Shown here: positions 50,576-58,354 of the stretch, piece by piece
Numbering within the stretch: position 1 is the first letter of the stretch
How the letters are laid out: every line of letters begins with the position of its first letter
Origin: an uncultured Oscillospiraceae bacterium
Lineage (GTDB): Bacteria > Bacillota > Clostridia > Oscillospirales > Oscillospiraceae
Length of the DNA stretch: 64,000 bases
Direction: 5' to 3'
NCBI GenBank assembly: GCA_948616425.1
Contig: CAPGBJ010000069.1
Location: 15,220 to 79,219, forward strand
Translations under genes and position numbers: made by a program
The notes under the pieces: model-generated
What the model was told of the DNA's origin: nothing
The model's database searches: none
Seen by the model: the letters and a program-made list of their open reading frames with translations, nothing else

Positions 50576-52318
50576 TCAGCCCTCCTTTTTGGCGCTCTGG
50601 AACGCCTTCACGCCGCACAGCTGCTGGCACACGCCGCAGCCCACGCAGAGGGTAGCGTCCACACGGGCCTTGCCCTCCTTGATGGAAATGGCGGGGCAGC
50701 CGATCTTCATACAGCTCCGGCAGCCCACGCACTTGACCGGGTCCACGGCGAGGGGCGCCTCATGCTTGACGTACTTCAGCAGGGCGCAGGGCCGGCGGCT
50801 GATGATCACAGAGGGCTCATTGACAGCCAGTTCCTCTTTGATGGCCGCGTCACATTCCTTCAAATCGTAGGGGTCCACCACCCGGACCCGTGCAAAGCCC
50901 ATGGCCTTGCATAGAGCCTCCAGGTCGATCTTCCCGGCAGGGTCGCCCTTGATGTTATAGCCGGTGGTGGGATTCTGCTGGTGGCCGGTCATGCCGGTGA
51001 TGGAGTTGTCCAGAATAATCACGGTGGAGTTGGACTGGTTGTAGGCGATGTTGGCCAGACCAGTCATGCCCGAGTGCATAAAGGTGGAATCGCCGATGAC
51101 GGCCACCGTTCTGCCCTCGCTCCCAGCCCCCAGGGCCTTGTTGAAGCCGTGGACGGCGGAGATGGAGGCCCCCATGCACAGGGTCATGTCCATGGCGGCC
51201 AGAGGGGCCACCGCCCCCAGGGTGTAGCAGCCGATGTCCCCCAGGACGGTGCACTTGTTCTTGCTCAGGGTGTAGAACAGCCCTCTGTGGGGGCAGCCGG
51301 CGCACATGACGGGGGGCCGGGGCGGGATGGGGTCGGCGATGGTCCGGCCGGTATGTACCTCTCCGCCCAGCTTTTCGGCGATGAGGTTTTGGGAAAATTC
51401 CCCCTCCATGGGCAACACATCCTTGCCCGAGACGGCAAGTCCAAGGACTTTACAGTGGTTCTCTATGATGGGGTCCATCTCCTCCACCACAACAAGTTTT
51501 TCCACTTTACGGGCAAAGTCCTGAATCAGCTTCACCGGCAGGGGGTTGGCGAGCCCTAATTTGAGGACAGAGACGGTATCCCCAAAAACTTCTTTCACAT
51601 ACTGGTAGCTGGTGGAGGAGGTGATAATGCCGATTTTGGTGCCCCCCATCTCCACCCGGTTGACGGGGGCGGTCTCGGCCCAGGCCTGGAGCTTGCGGGC
51701 GCGCTCCTCCACAAAGGGGTGGCGGCGGATGGCGTTGCCGGGCATCATGACGTACTTGGCGATATTCTTCTCATAGGGCTTTACGGCGCACTCCGCCCGG
51801 TCCGCCGTCTCCACGATGGACTGGGAGTGGGCCACCCGGGTACACATCTTCAGCAGTACCGGGGTGTCGAACTCCTCGCTGAGCTCATAGGCCAGCTTGG
51901 CGAAGGCCAGGGCCTCGGCGGAGTCGGAGGGCTCCAGCATGGGCACCTTGGCGGCAATGGCGTGGTGGCGGGAGTCCTGTTCGTTCTGAGAGGAGTGCAT
52001 CCCCGGGTCGTCAGCCACACCGATCACCATGCCGGCATTGACCCCTGTGTAGCTCATGGTGTACAGCGGGTCGGCGGCCACGTTGAGGCCCACATGCTTC
52101 ATGGCACAGAAGGACCGTTTCCCAGCCAGGCAGGCCCCGAAAGCCGTCTCCATCGCTACCTTCTCGTTGGGGGCCCACTCGCAGTAAATCTCCGGATACT
52201 TCACGGCCTCCTCGGTGATCTCGGTGCTGGGGGTACCGGGGTAGCTGGAGATCACACAGCATCCCGCTTCATACAGGCCCCGGGCAACGGCGGCGTTGCC
52301 CAACATCAGTTGTTTCAT
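50576..52318 (-). CDS. iorA: Indolepyruvate:ferredoxin oxidoreductase alpha subunit
   Basis: This 580-residue thiamine-diphosphate enzyme reads MLGNAAVARGLYEAGCCVIS and SYPGTPSTEITEEA at its N-terminus (pyrimidine-binding domain). A central VCAGCPHRGLFYTLSKNK and DIGCYTLGAVAPLAAMDMTL region binds ThDP, and GDSTFMHSGMTGLANIAYNQ holds the Mg-binding motif. Two ferredoxin-type clusters close it: CVGCRSCMKIGC (from about residue 530) and CVGCGVCQQLC (from about 558). It acts on phenyl-, hydroxyphenyl- and indolepyruvate. AGGAAA precedes the ATG. It follows the YerC-like gene by about 140 bases without an obvious terminator. Confidence 0.96.
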   Translation of the reverse strand: MKQLMLGNAAVARGLYEAGCCVISSYPGTPSTEITEEAVKYPEIYCEWAPNEKVAMETAFGACLAGKRSFCAMKHVGLNVAADPLYTMSYTGVNAGMVIGVADDPGMHSSQNEQDSRHHAIAAKVPMLEPSDSAEALAFAKLAYELSEEFDTPVLLKMCTRVAHSQSIVETADRAECAVKPYEKNIAKYVMMPGNAIRRHPFVEERARKLQAWAETAPVNRVEMGGTKIGIITSSTSYQYVKEVFGDTVSVLKLGLANPLPVKLIQDFARKVEKLVVVEEMDPIIENHCKVLGLAVSGKDVLPMEGEFSQNLIAEKLGGEVHTGRTIADPIPPRPPVMCAGCPHRGLFYTLSKNKCTVLGDIGCYTLGAVAPLAAMDMTLCMGASISAVHGFNKALGAGSEGRTVAVIGDSTFMHSGMTGLANIAYNQSNSTVIILDNSITGMTGHQQNPTTGYNIKGDPAGKIDLEALCKAMGFARVRVVDPYDLKECDAAIKEELAVNEPSVIISRRPCALLKYVKHEAPLAVDPVKCVGCRSCMKIGCPAISIKEGKARVDATLCVGCGVCQQLCGVKAFQSAKKEG

Positions 52319-52460
52319 GTCATTTTCCTGCTTTCTGTTGTGGTTTTAGTTGAGGGCGACGGCCTCGGCCCATCCTCTGATTGGGACGCAGTCTGGATTT
52401 GACGAGCTGAGTCGTCTGTCCTGCCGCGCCGTTGTCCTCTGTTGTGGGAGGTGACTTCCC

Positions 52461-52775
52461 CTACGACTCCCCGCCTGTCTCGTGTAGCCCCTCCCGGGCA
52501 ATAACCTGCTGCATCACACCGCCTGCCCCGTTGTCCAGCATGGACCGCCGGACCCGACTGATGGTGGCGCTGGAAGCGCCAGTCTTCTCCAGGATGTCCA
52601 GATAGACCAGCCCCTGCTGGAGGTACACCGCCACGTCGAACCGCTGCTCCAGGGAACGCAGCTCGGTGGGGGTACACAGGTCGTCGAAGAATCGGCAGCA
52701 CTCGTCCAGATCCTTCAGCTTTAGAATGGTCTCATACAGGGCCATACTTCGCGCTCTCTTTTCCCCTTTTGCCAT
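52461..52775 (-). CDS. TrpR/YerC-family helix-turn-helix protein
   Basis: This 104-residue protein belongs to the YerC/YecD branch of the TrpR superfamily. LYETILKLKDLDECCRFFDD, then TPTELRSLEQRFDVAVYLQQ and the recognition helix GASSATISRVRRSML are diagnostic. The start at 52775 has AAGGAG upstream. It is the first gene behind the T-box leader and precedes iorA, so an aromatic-amino-acid-related regulator is a natural guess. The co-repressor of YerC proteins in Firmicutes is not established. Confidence 0.9.
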   Translation of the reverse strand: MAKGEKRARSMALYETILKLKDLDECCRFFDDLCTPTELRSLEQRFDVAVYLQQGLVYLDILEKTGASSATISRVRRSMLDNGAGGVMQQVIAREGLHETGGES

Positions 52776-52898
52776 GATAAACACTCCTTCTCAAGTTGTT
52801 TCCGAGGGAAATTCACTTGTTTAAAGTGTAGCACGGGGAAGTAAAAAAGTAAAGGACAGACTGGCGTTTTTACCTGACAGTATTTTGAAAATGGGTAC

Positions 52899-52932
52899 AA
52901 AAAAACCTCTAGCAGAACATTCTGCCAGAGGA
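52899..52932 (-). terminator. T-box terminator hairpin
   Basis: On the minus strand CCTCTGGCAGA and TCTGCTAGAGG form a stem with one G-U pair, followed by seven T. It competes with the T-box antiterminator. Confidence 0.85.
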
Positions 52933-53182
52933 CGGGAATATAACCTCCCGCGGTACCACCTCTATTCGCCGCCCTCTCACGAGAGACGACCTCACAGGGC
53001 ATCCTATAATGCCCCTCCTCTGTAACGGGAGGCCCCGTTCCGCTCTACTCAGCCTGACGGCCTTTCCTCGGACAGCTCAGGAGATGAAATTTCAAATGCA
53101 CAGCTATGCCCCTCGCACCAACCGGGAACTCTCTGAACAGCTGGACCTGCATTCTACTTTGTCTCCGTCCACGCTTTTGATG
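52899..53182 (-). promoter_or_regulatory. T-box riboswitch leader, candidate Phe (UUC) specifier
   Basis: On the minus strand the canonical T-box AGGTGGTACCGCGG (52961-52948) is followed by an antiterminator close and a terminator. Stem I can be built: GGAC...GGAG pairs with CTCC...GTCC at the base, and AATGCA pairs with TGCATT above the specifier loop, opposite an AGTAGA box. The loop reads TGAAATTTCAT, giving TTC-A (53088-53086) as the candidate specifier codon, hence Phe. Uncharged tRNA would allow read-through into the YerC-iorAB-paaK-ACT unit. The T-box itself is certain; the specifier assignment is by hand. Confidence 0.88.
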
Positions 53183-53188
53183 TTCCGC

Positions 53189-53217
53189 ATTATACAGGAC
53201 TGCCGCCCCCTTGTCAA
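53189..53217 (-). promoter_or_regulatory. Sigma-A promoter of the T-box transcript
   Basis: Consensus TTGACA (53217-53212) and TATAAT (53194-53189) are 17 bases apart on the minus strand. Confidence 0.9.
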
Positions 53218-53489
53218 GAGAAATTTTTCAAACGCTGAACTTTTTTATCTGGACACCTCCAAAGATTGATTGGCCCTGTCATATCCGGACCGACGTGGAC
53301 ATATCCTCTCTGTGTGGACAGCCCTCCAAGGGGATGTAGCCAGTCTGTAACCATTTTTTCACCGTCTCGTAACGGCTTCGATAAGATGGTAACAGAACAT
53401 GCGTGCTATAATAATAGCGTAACAATCCATATCATGATCTTGTTCCCCCTTTGCGGAACCTGTCATAAATCAGGGAAGGAGGCCTTCTT

Positions 53490-54125
53490 ATGAAGAAAGT
53501 CATACTCACCACGCTCATCACCTCAATACTCCTCCTGCCTCTGGGCAACACAGCCCTGGCCGACCATGAGGAGGTCCCGGTCCAGTCCTCTGCTGGAACT
53601 CAGGCCTTTCTCCCCGGCGACGTACCCGCTGAACTGACTCCCGCCGACTCGATGGGTCCAGCCCTCCACGGAATCGTCCTGGCGATGTTGAACCACGATG
53701 TCACCTCCTTCGACCTGACCAATACCGACTTGGCCTGGGAGAGTCTGTACAATATGCTCTCTCTCTACGGACAGCTGGACAGCCGCAGCGAAATCTCAGA
53801 GGACTTGCTCCTTCTCCCCAGTGAGACGGCCCAGGACTACGCCGCTGCCCTGGATATCACAGTGGAGCAGTTGCCCCCTCTGCCCGCCAGCCTAAAAGAC
53901 CGCCTCACCTACGACCGGTCTCAAGAGGTCTACCACGTGGTCTGCGGCAGCGATGCGCTGGCTCAGATTCAGGTTCAGGAGGTCCAATCCACCGCCCAAG
54001 GTCTCTGCCTCACTGGCGCGCTGGTCTACGTGGTGGACAATGAAGAACTCGCCCAGTTCCAGGCCACCCTTCAACTTCGCGATAACATGTTTGGCTATGC
54101 CGTCACCAGTTTAACACTGGGCTAA
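53490..54125 (+). CDS. Secreted hypothetical protein (211 aa)
   Basis: A cleavable signal peptide (ILTTLITSILLLPLGNTALA) is followed by an exported acidic protein of about 187 residues. I do not recognise a family. It has a helical half (MGPALHGIVLAMLNHDVTSF, LAWESLYNMLSLYGQLDSRS) and a beta-rich C-terminal half (EVYHVVCGSDALAQIQVQEV, LCLTGALVYVVDN) that resembles a small binding domain. AAGGAGG precedes the ATG. A TATAAT at 53407-53412 may be its -10, without a clear -35. The rest of 53218-53489 shows nothing recognisable. Confidence 0.75.
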   Translation: MKKVILTTLITSILLLPLGNTALADHEEVPVQSSAGTQAFLPGDVPAELTPADSMGPALHGIVLAMLNHDVTSFDLTNTDLAWESLYNMLSLYGQLDSRSEISEDLLLLPSETAQDYAAALDITVEQLPPLPASLKDRLTYDRSQEVYHVVCGSDALAQIQVQEVQSTAQGLCLTGALVYVVDNEELAQFQATLQLRDNMFGYAVTSLTLG

Positions 54126-54145
54126 GCCATCCGCCAACGATAAAC

Positions 54146-54177
54146 AGGGAGAGAGCCAACCGGCTCTCTCCCTGTTC
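54146..54177 (+). terminator. Terminator-like hairpin after the secreted protein gene
   Basis: ACAGGGAGAGAGCC and GGCTCTCTCCCTGT form a perfect 14-bp stem with a 4-base loop; the T tract is short. Confidence 0.65.
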
Positions 54178-54237
54178 TGACTCATATCCGCTCTCCACTG
54201 CCTTTCGGACGAGCCCTTTCCTTGATTCCAGAAACCC

Positions 54238-54492
54238 TTACTGTTTCCGGAAGGAGGCGCTCATCTCCTGAAAACACCTGGGGCATACGTTCTTTCCGCG
54301 AAACTCAAAGATGTCCTTTTCATTGTCGCAGAAAATGCAGGCGGGCTGGAACTTCTTCAGCACGATGGATGGACCGTCCATGTAAATTTCCAGAGAATCC
54401 TTCTCTTCGATATCCAAAGTGCGGCGCAGTTCAATGGGCAAAACGATTCGGCCCAGTTCGTCCACCTTTCGGACAATGCCAGTGGATTTCAT
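54238..54492 (-). CDS. AbrB/SpoVT-type transition-state regulator with a C-terminal zinc-binding motif
   Basis: This 84-residue DNA-binding protein has an N-terminal swapped-hairpin AbrB domain (STGIVRKVDELGRIVLPIEL, then RRTLDIEEKDSLEIYMDG). The C-terminus has two CxxC pairs (CIFCDNEKD and CPRCFQE), a likely zinc site found in clostridial AbrB paralogues. Such regulators control entry into stationary phase and sporulation. AAGGAGG precedes the ATG, and a consensus promoter drives it. spmA/spmB lie divergently next door. Confidence 0.9.
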   Translation of the reverse strand: MKSTGIVRKVDELGRIVLPIELRRTLDIEEKDSLEIYMDGPSIVLKKFQPACIFCDNEKDIFEFRGKNVCPRCFQEMSASFRKQ

Positions 54493-54564
54493 GTAATTGC
54501 CTCCTTTTTATCTGTTTCAAAACTGGGGCAGTATACCTCCCCAACGTCAGCTTTTCTCACTCCT

Positions 54565-54593
54565 ATTGTAACGGGAAAAAAATACCCTGTCAA
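54565..54593 (-). promoter_or_regulatory. Sigma-A promoter of the AbrB-like gene
   Basis: TTGACA (54593-54588) and TACAAT (54570-54565) are 17 bases apart on the minus strand. Confidence 0.8.
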
Positions 54594-54742
54594 CTGTTTC
54601 TATCGGGCAAATTAGGGTGAAAAATGTAGAATTTTTGTAGAAAAGGAGAGAAGAGCTGGATTTTTTTGTAAATTATTGGTTTGCACATAGACATGAATTT
54701 CCAGTTCCCCCCGTATAGATGGGACAAGAGGGGGCGGTTGTA

Positions 54743-55321
54743 TTGACAATGACTATAATTTGGACGGGTATGATCATGATATCAATCCTGTGTGGACTAG
54801 CCACCGGTCGAGGCCCGGATGTGGCCGCGGCCGCGGTGGAGGGCACCTCGGCCGCGGTACAACTGGCCCTGTCCATCGCGGGGATGCTGTGCCTGTGGAC
54901 GGGCGTGATGGAGGTGATGCGGCAATCTGGATTGGCCGACAAGCTGTCCCGTCTGCTGGCCCCTGTTCTGCGCCTGCTCTTTCCCCAGACAGCCCAGGAC
55001 CGGAGCACAATGGATAGCATCTCCGCCAATGTGTCCGCCAACCTGCTGGGGCTGGGCAGCGCCGCCACCCCTCTGGGGCTGGAGGCCGCCCGCCAGCTGG
55101 CCCGGAACAGTCCCGGTACGGCCTCTGACAGCCTGTGTATGCTGGTGGTCTGCAATACCGCATCCATTCAGCTCATCCCCACCACCGTGGCCTCTGTTCG
55201 GGCCGCAGAGGGCTGTGCCGCCCCTTTTGATATCCTGCCCGCCGTCTGGTTGGCCTCCTCTCTGTCCGTGGGTGTGGGAATTCTGGCCTGTAAACTTTTC
55301 GCAAAGGTTTGGAGAGATTAG
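54743..55321 (+). CDS. spmA: Spore maturation protein A
   Basis: This 192-residue membrane protein of the nucleoside-transporter-like (NUP/Gate) fold is needed for spore-core dehydration. It has helices at about 1-20, 35-60 and 125-145 and near the C-terminus. The signature DSISANVSANLLGLGSAATP followed by LGLEAARQL is typical of SpmA, as is LCMLVVCNTASIQLIPTTVA. The TTG at 54743 is preferred because GAGGGGG lies 8 bases upstream; the ATG at 54719 lacks a ribosome site and ATG 54749 is possible. spmB follows. Confidence 0.93.
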   Translation: MTMTIIWTGMIMISILCGLATGRGPDVAAAAVEGTSAAVQLALSIAGMLCLWTGVMEVMRQSGLADKLSRLLAPVLRLLFPQTAQDRSTMDSISANVSANLLGLGSAATPLGLEAARQLARNSPGTASDSLCMLVVCNTASIQLIPTTVASVRAAEGCAAPFDILPAVWLASSLSVGVGILACKLFAKVWRD

Positions 55322-55406
55322 GCGCTGTCTGAAGGCTCTCACACTCCCAAACTTCGCCAAACCAAACACTTCCCCTGACGCAAAACGTTTCTCAGGAGGT
55401 AACCCC

Positions 55407-55928
55407 ATGGATCTGTTCTTTACCATGCTGGTTCCGCTGACTATCGGCGCTATTTCGCTGTACGCCGCCGGCCGGCGTGTGGATGTCTACTCTGCTCTGG
55501 TCCAGGGGGCCGGCTCCGGACTGGAGACATTGACCCGCATCATCCCCGCCCTGATTGGACTGATGACGGCGGTATACATGCTCCGGGCCTCTGGAGCACT
55601 GGAACTGCTGGCCGGACTGCTCTCCCCCCTGATGGACCGGCTGGGCCTGCCCTCGGAGCTGCTGCCCCTCATGCTGGTGCGGCCCATCAGCGGTTCCGCA
55701 GCCCTGGGCGTAGGTGCGGAGCTCATTTCCACTTATGGACCCGACTCCGATTTGGGTCGGACCGCAGCTGTTATGCTGGGCTCCACTGAGACCACCTTCT
55801 ACACCATCGCCGTTTACTTCGGCGCCGTCGGCATCACCAAGACCCGCTACGCCGTCCCCGCCGCCCTGTGCGCCGATCTCACCGGCTTTCTAGCCGCGGC
55901 CTGGGCTGTACGGGTCTGCTTCGGATGA
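55407..55928 (+). CDS. spmB: Spore maturation protein B
   Basis: This 173-residue partner of SpmA belongs to the same Gate-domain family. It reads TRIIPALIGLMTAVYMLRAS, then PLMLVRPISGSAALGVGAEL and MLGSTETTFYTIAVYFGAVG, the SpmB signature. AGGAGG precedes the ATG. In B. subtilis spmAB mutants make heat-sensitive spores with poorly dehydrated cores. The 85-base gap to spmA shows no hairpin. Confidence 0.95.
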   Translation: MDLFFTMLVPLTIGAISLYAAGRRVDVYSALVQGAGSGLETLTRIIPALIGLMTAVYMLRASGALELLAGLLSPLMDRLGLPSELLPLMLVRPISGSAALGVGAELISTYGPDSDLGRTAAVMLGSTETTFYTIAVYFGAVGITKTRYAVPAALCADLTGFLAAAWAVRVCFG

Positions 55929-55929
55929 T

Positions 55930-55968
55930 AAAAGCCGCCCCACGACAGTTCGTCACGGGGCGGTTTTT
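55930..55968. terminator. Terminator after spmB
   Basis: AGCCGCCCC and GGGGCGGTT flank a loop that can itself pair (ACGA/TCGT), followed by TTTTTG on the plus strand. It overlaps the end of the DUF1576 gene. Confidence 0.75.
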
Positions 55969-57338
55969 GTCTCCTGTTCATCCTCTTTGATGGCGTGGGG
56001 ATCTGGCGGGATAACGGGACGGTCTCCCTCCAGCTGATCGAAGTAGTCCTCCTCCTGTAGTACCGGCTTGCGATGCCGGGCAATCGCCATAATGGTGGGG
56101 TAAAGAACAATGGCAATCAGTCCCCCGGAAAAGCCGTTGTTATACAGGTTCATCCCCGCCACCGGGGACCCGGTGTACAACACCACGGAGGAGTGGATAA
56201 AGCCGGCCAGCACCCCGTAGCCCACACCGAAATATCCAGAGATAGGCGCCAGGGTGGTACAGAACAGGCAGGCCAGCTGGACGGCGGGCTGGGTGAGGGA
56301 CCAGTCCATCACCACACTGCCCAGGGCCACCCCAGCCATCACCGGCAGGATGTTGAAGGCGTGCTTTCCAAAGGCGGAAAAGCCCATAATGGTAAGGATT
56401 CCCCCCACTGTAGGGCCGTTGAGATTACCCCCGGAACTCAGGATATAGGCCATACCGATCAGCCCATTGACCCCGGTATTGATAACCACAGGGGCCGGTC
56501 CAAACATACGCAGGTAGTCGCTGGGGGCCCGGCCGCTGGTCTGAAGCAGGCGGCGATAGCCGGCCCAGGCCGCCCAGACCGGCTTTCCGCTGAAAAACAG
56601 TCCACCCAGGATCAGCAGAACGCACAGAACGCCCAGCATAGTACCGAAGGGCAAATTATAGCCTGTGGCCCAGCGGTAATGGGTGGTGGGGTCTGCCCCC
56701 ATCGAGGACATCAATGGCACACAGATCAAGGCCACCAGTCCGCAGGCAAAACCTACATTATAGAGATTCATACCGTTCTGAATCCGGTAGGTATAGGTGG
56801 CCAGGGGCGGCATGATAAAGCCAATCAAAACACCGACCACTACCCCCTCTATCGGCCCTCCCCAGCCGTTATCCAGCGAGATATAGCTGACAATAGGGGC
56901 CAGGGCAGTCGCCATCAGGCCGATGCCCATATACCCCCCTGCCGGTTCCCGGCGCATTTTCGTATACAGCCAGGTTCCGGCCAAAATGGGCCAGATATTG
57001 ACAAAATTCTTGCCAAACAGAGAGAATCCAGACATCAGTCCCATTTCCACCAGAGTCATCCCGTTGAGGGTATCCTGGGACAGGTAGAGCACACATATGC
57101 TCACAGCGGTGACAATGGCGGAATTCACCAGCGCCGCCCCCGGACCGGCCACCAGAACATAGTCGGTGATCAGGGCATCCTCGGTGACGACAATGGTGTA
57201 CAGGCCCTTTAGAATATGTTCTGGGGTATCCATCACAAACCCGGCCAGGGCCAGCACCGCCGCATAGACCCAGAGATAGGGGAACATCCTGTCATATCGG
57301 GCCTGATGTTCGTGGTGCAGCAGGTGGAAAAAACCCAT
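55953..57338 (-). CDS. DUF1576 polytopic membrane protein
   Basis: This 461-residue protein has about 10-12 membrane helices. Two similar halves are visible: GLMSGFSLFGKNFVNIWPIL in the first and ILTIMGFSAFGKHAFNILPV in the second, each followed by a G-x-x-L/V segment. This suggests an inverted-repeat transporter or permease; the substrate is unknown. The C-terminus is cytoplasmic and charged (DYFDQLEGDRP). ATG 57338 has GAGGAGGGG upstream. It follows ribF by 49 bases and may be co-transcribed with it; a flavin-related role would be speculative. Confidence 0.85.
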   Translation of the reverse strand: MGFFHLLHHEHQARYDRMFPYLWVYAAVLALAGFVMDTPEHILKGLYTIVVTEDALITDYVLVAGPGAALVNSAIVTAVSICVLYLSQDTLNGMTLVEMGLMSGFSLFGKNFVNIWPILAGTWLYTKMRREPAGGYMGIGLMATALAPIVSYISLDNGWGGPIEGVVVGVLIGFIMPPLATYTYRIQNGMNLYNVGFACGLVALICVPLMSSMGADPTTHYRWATGYNLPFGTMLGVLCVLLILGGLFFSGKPVWAAWAGYRRLLQTSGRAPSDYLRMFGPAPVVINTGVNGLIGMAYILSSGGNLNGPTVGGILTIMGFSAFGKHAFNILPVMAGVALGSVVMDWSLTQPAVQLACLFCTTLAPISGYFGVGYGVLAGFIHSSVVLYTGSPVAGMNLYNNGFSGGLIAIVLYPTIMAIARHRKPVLQEEDYFDQLEGDRPVIPPDPHAIKEDEQETKTAP

Positions 57339-57387
57339 ACTCACCCCTCCTCTCGTCCATAAAATCAGCTCTCTGGGACGCTGCCCT

Positions 57388-58302
57388 CTATTCAGCGGGC
57401 AGCCCCTCAAAATACGCCTGCGTCTGACGGGCGTTGCGGCGTATCTCATCAGAAAGATCCCCCATGGAGGGAAACTTTCGCTCCCCCCGCAGACGTTTGA
57501 AAAACTCCATGCGCACCTGATGGCTGTACAGATCTCCATGGAAATTCAGGATGAAGCCCTCTACTGTCACCCGGCCATCGTTGTCAGCCACGGTGGGGCG
57601 CACCCCCACATTGGTGACAGCCAGACGGCTCTGGCCGTCAAACCACACCCGGGTGGCATAGACGCCAAAGGCCGGGACAATCACCCCATCCGGTATCCGC
57701 AGGTTCACAGTGGGAAAGCCCAAGGTGGAGTGCCCAATGCCTTTCCCCCGCCCCACCTGCCGGGTGAGTATATGGGGGTGACCCAGAAACTGGGCGGCCC
57801 GCTCCATCTCCCCCTGCGCCACCAGGTTGCGGATATAGGTGGAGGACACAGTGATGCCATCCCGCTCCACCTTTTTGATGATTTCGCAGCCCACACCCAG
57901 CTGTTCACACTTCTCCCTCAGCCGGGCCGGGTTTCCTTTGCCCATATATCCAAAGTGGAAATCGTGGCCGGCCACCACATGGACCGCGCCCAGCTCTTCC
58001 ACCAGATATTTGGTAATAAAATCCTCCCAATCCATGCGCTGCATGGCGTCAAAGGAGGCCACCACCACCTCCTGAATCCCATATTTCTGGCGCATCAGCC
58101 AGACTCTGTCCTCCACCGTGCTCAGCAGCGGGACCTGCTGGCCCGTGATGACAGCGGTGGGACTGCGGTCAAAGGTGAAGGCCGCTGCTACGGCGTCCAG
58201 CCTGTCAGCCGTCTCTTTCACGGTACGCAGCAGCGCCCCATGGCCCAGGTGTACCCCGTCAAAAAAGCCCAAGGCAATCACACGTTTTGGAGATGCGCTC
58301 AT
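57388..58302 (-). CDS. ribF: Bifunctional riboflavin kinase/FAD synthetase
   Basis: This 304-residue enzyme turns riboflavin into FMN and FAD. The N-terminal nucleotidyl-transferase domain shows VIALGFFDGVHLGHGALL, VVAGHDFHFGYMGKGN and the ISSTxIR-like VSSTYIRNLVAQGEM. The C-terminal kinase domain shows RGKGIGHSTLGFPTVNLRIP and the catalytic-Glu segment VTVEGFILNFHGDLYSHQVR. Start chosen at 58302; 58320 is possible. It lies downstream of the GT4-CsaB gene by 52 bases. Confidence 0.95.
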   Translation of the reverse strand: MSASPKRVIALGFFDGVHLGHGALLRTVKETADRLDAVAAAFTFDRSPTAVITGQQVPLLSTVEDRVWLMRQKYGIQEVVVASFDAMQRMDWEDFITKYLVEELGAVHVVAGHDFHFGYMGKGNPARLREKCEQLGVGCEIIKKVERDGITVSSTYIRNLVAQGEMERAAQFLGHPHILTRQVGRGKGIGHSTLGFPTVNLRIPDGVIVPAFGVYATRVWFDGQSRLAVTNVGVRPTVADNDGRVTVEGFILNFHGDLYSHQVRMEFFKRLRGERKFPSMGDLSDEIRRNARQTQAYFEGLPAE

Positions 58303-58354
58303 GGCACAGGCTCCCTCCATTCTTCCGCTTCCAAAATTTCATTGCGGCCCTGCC

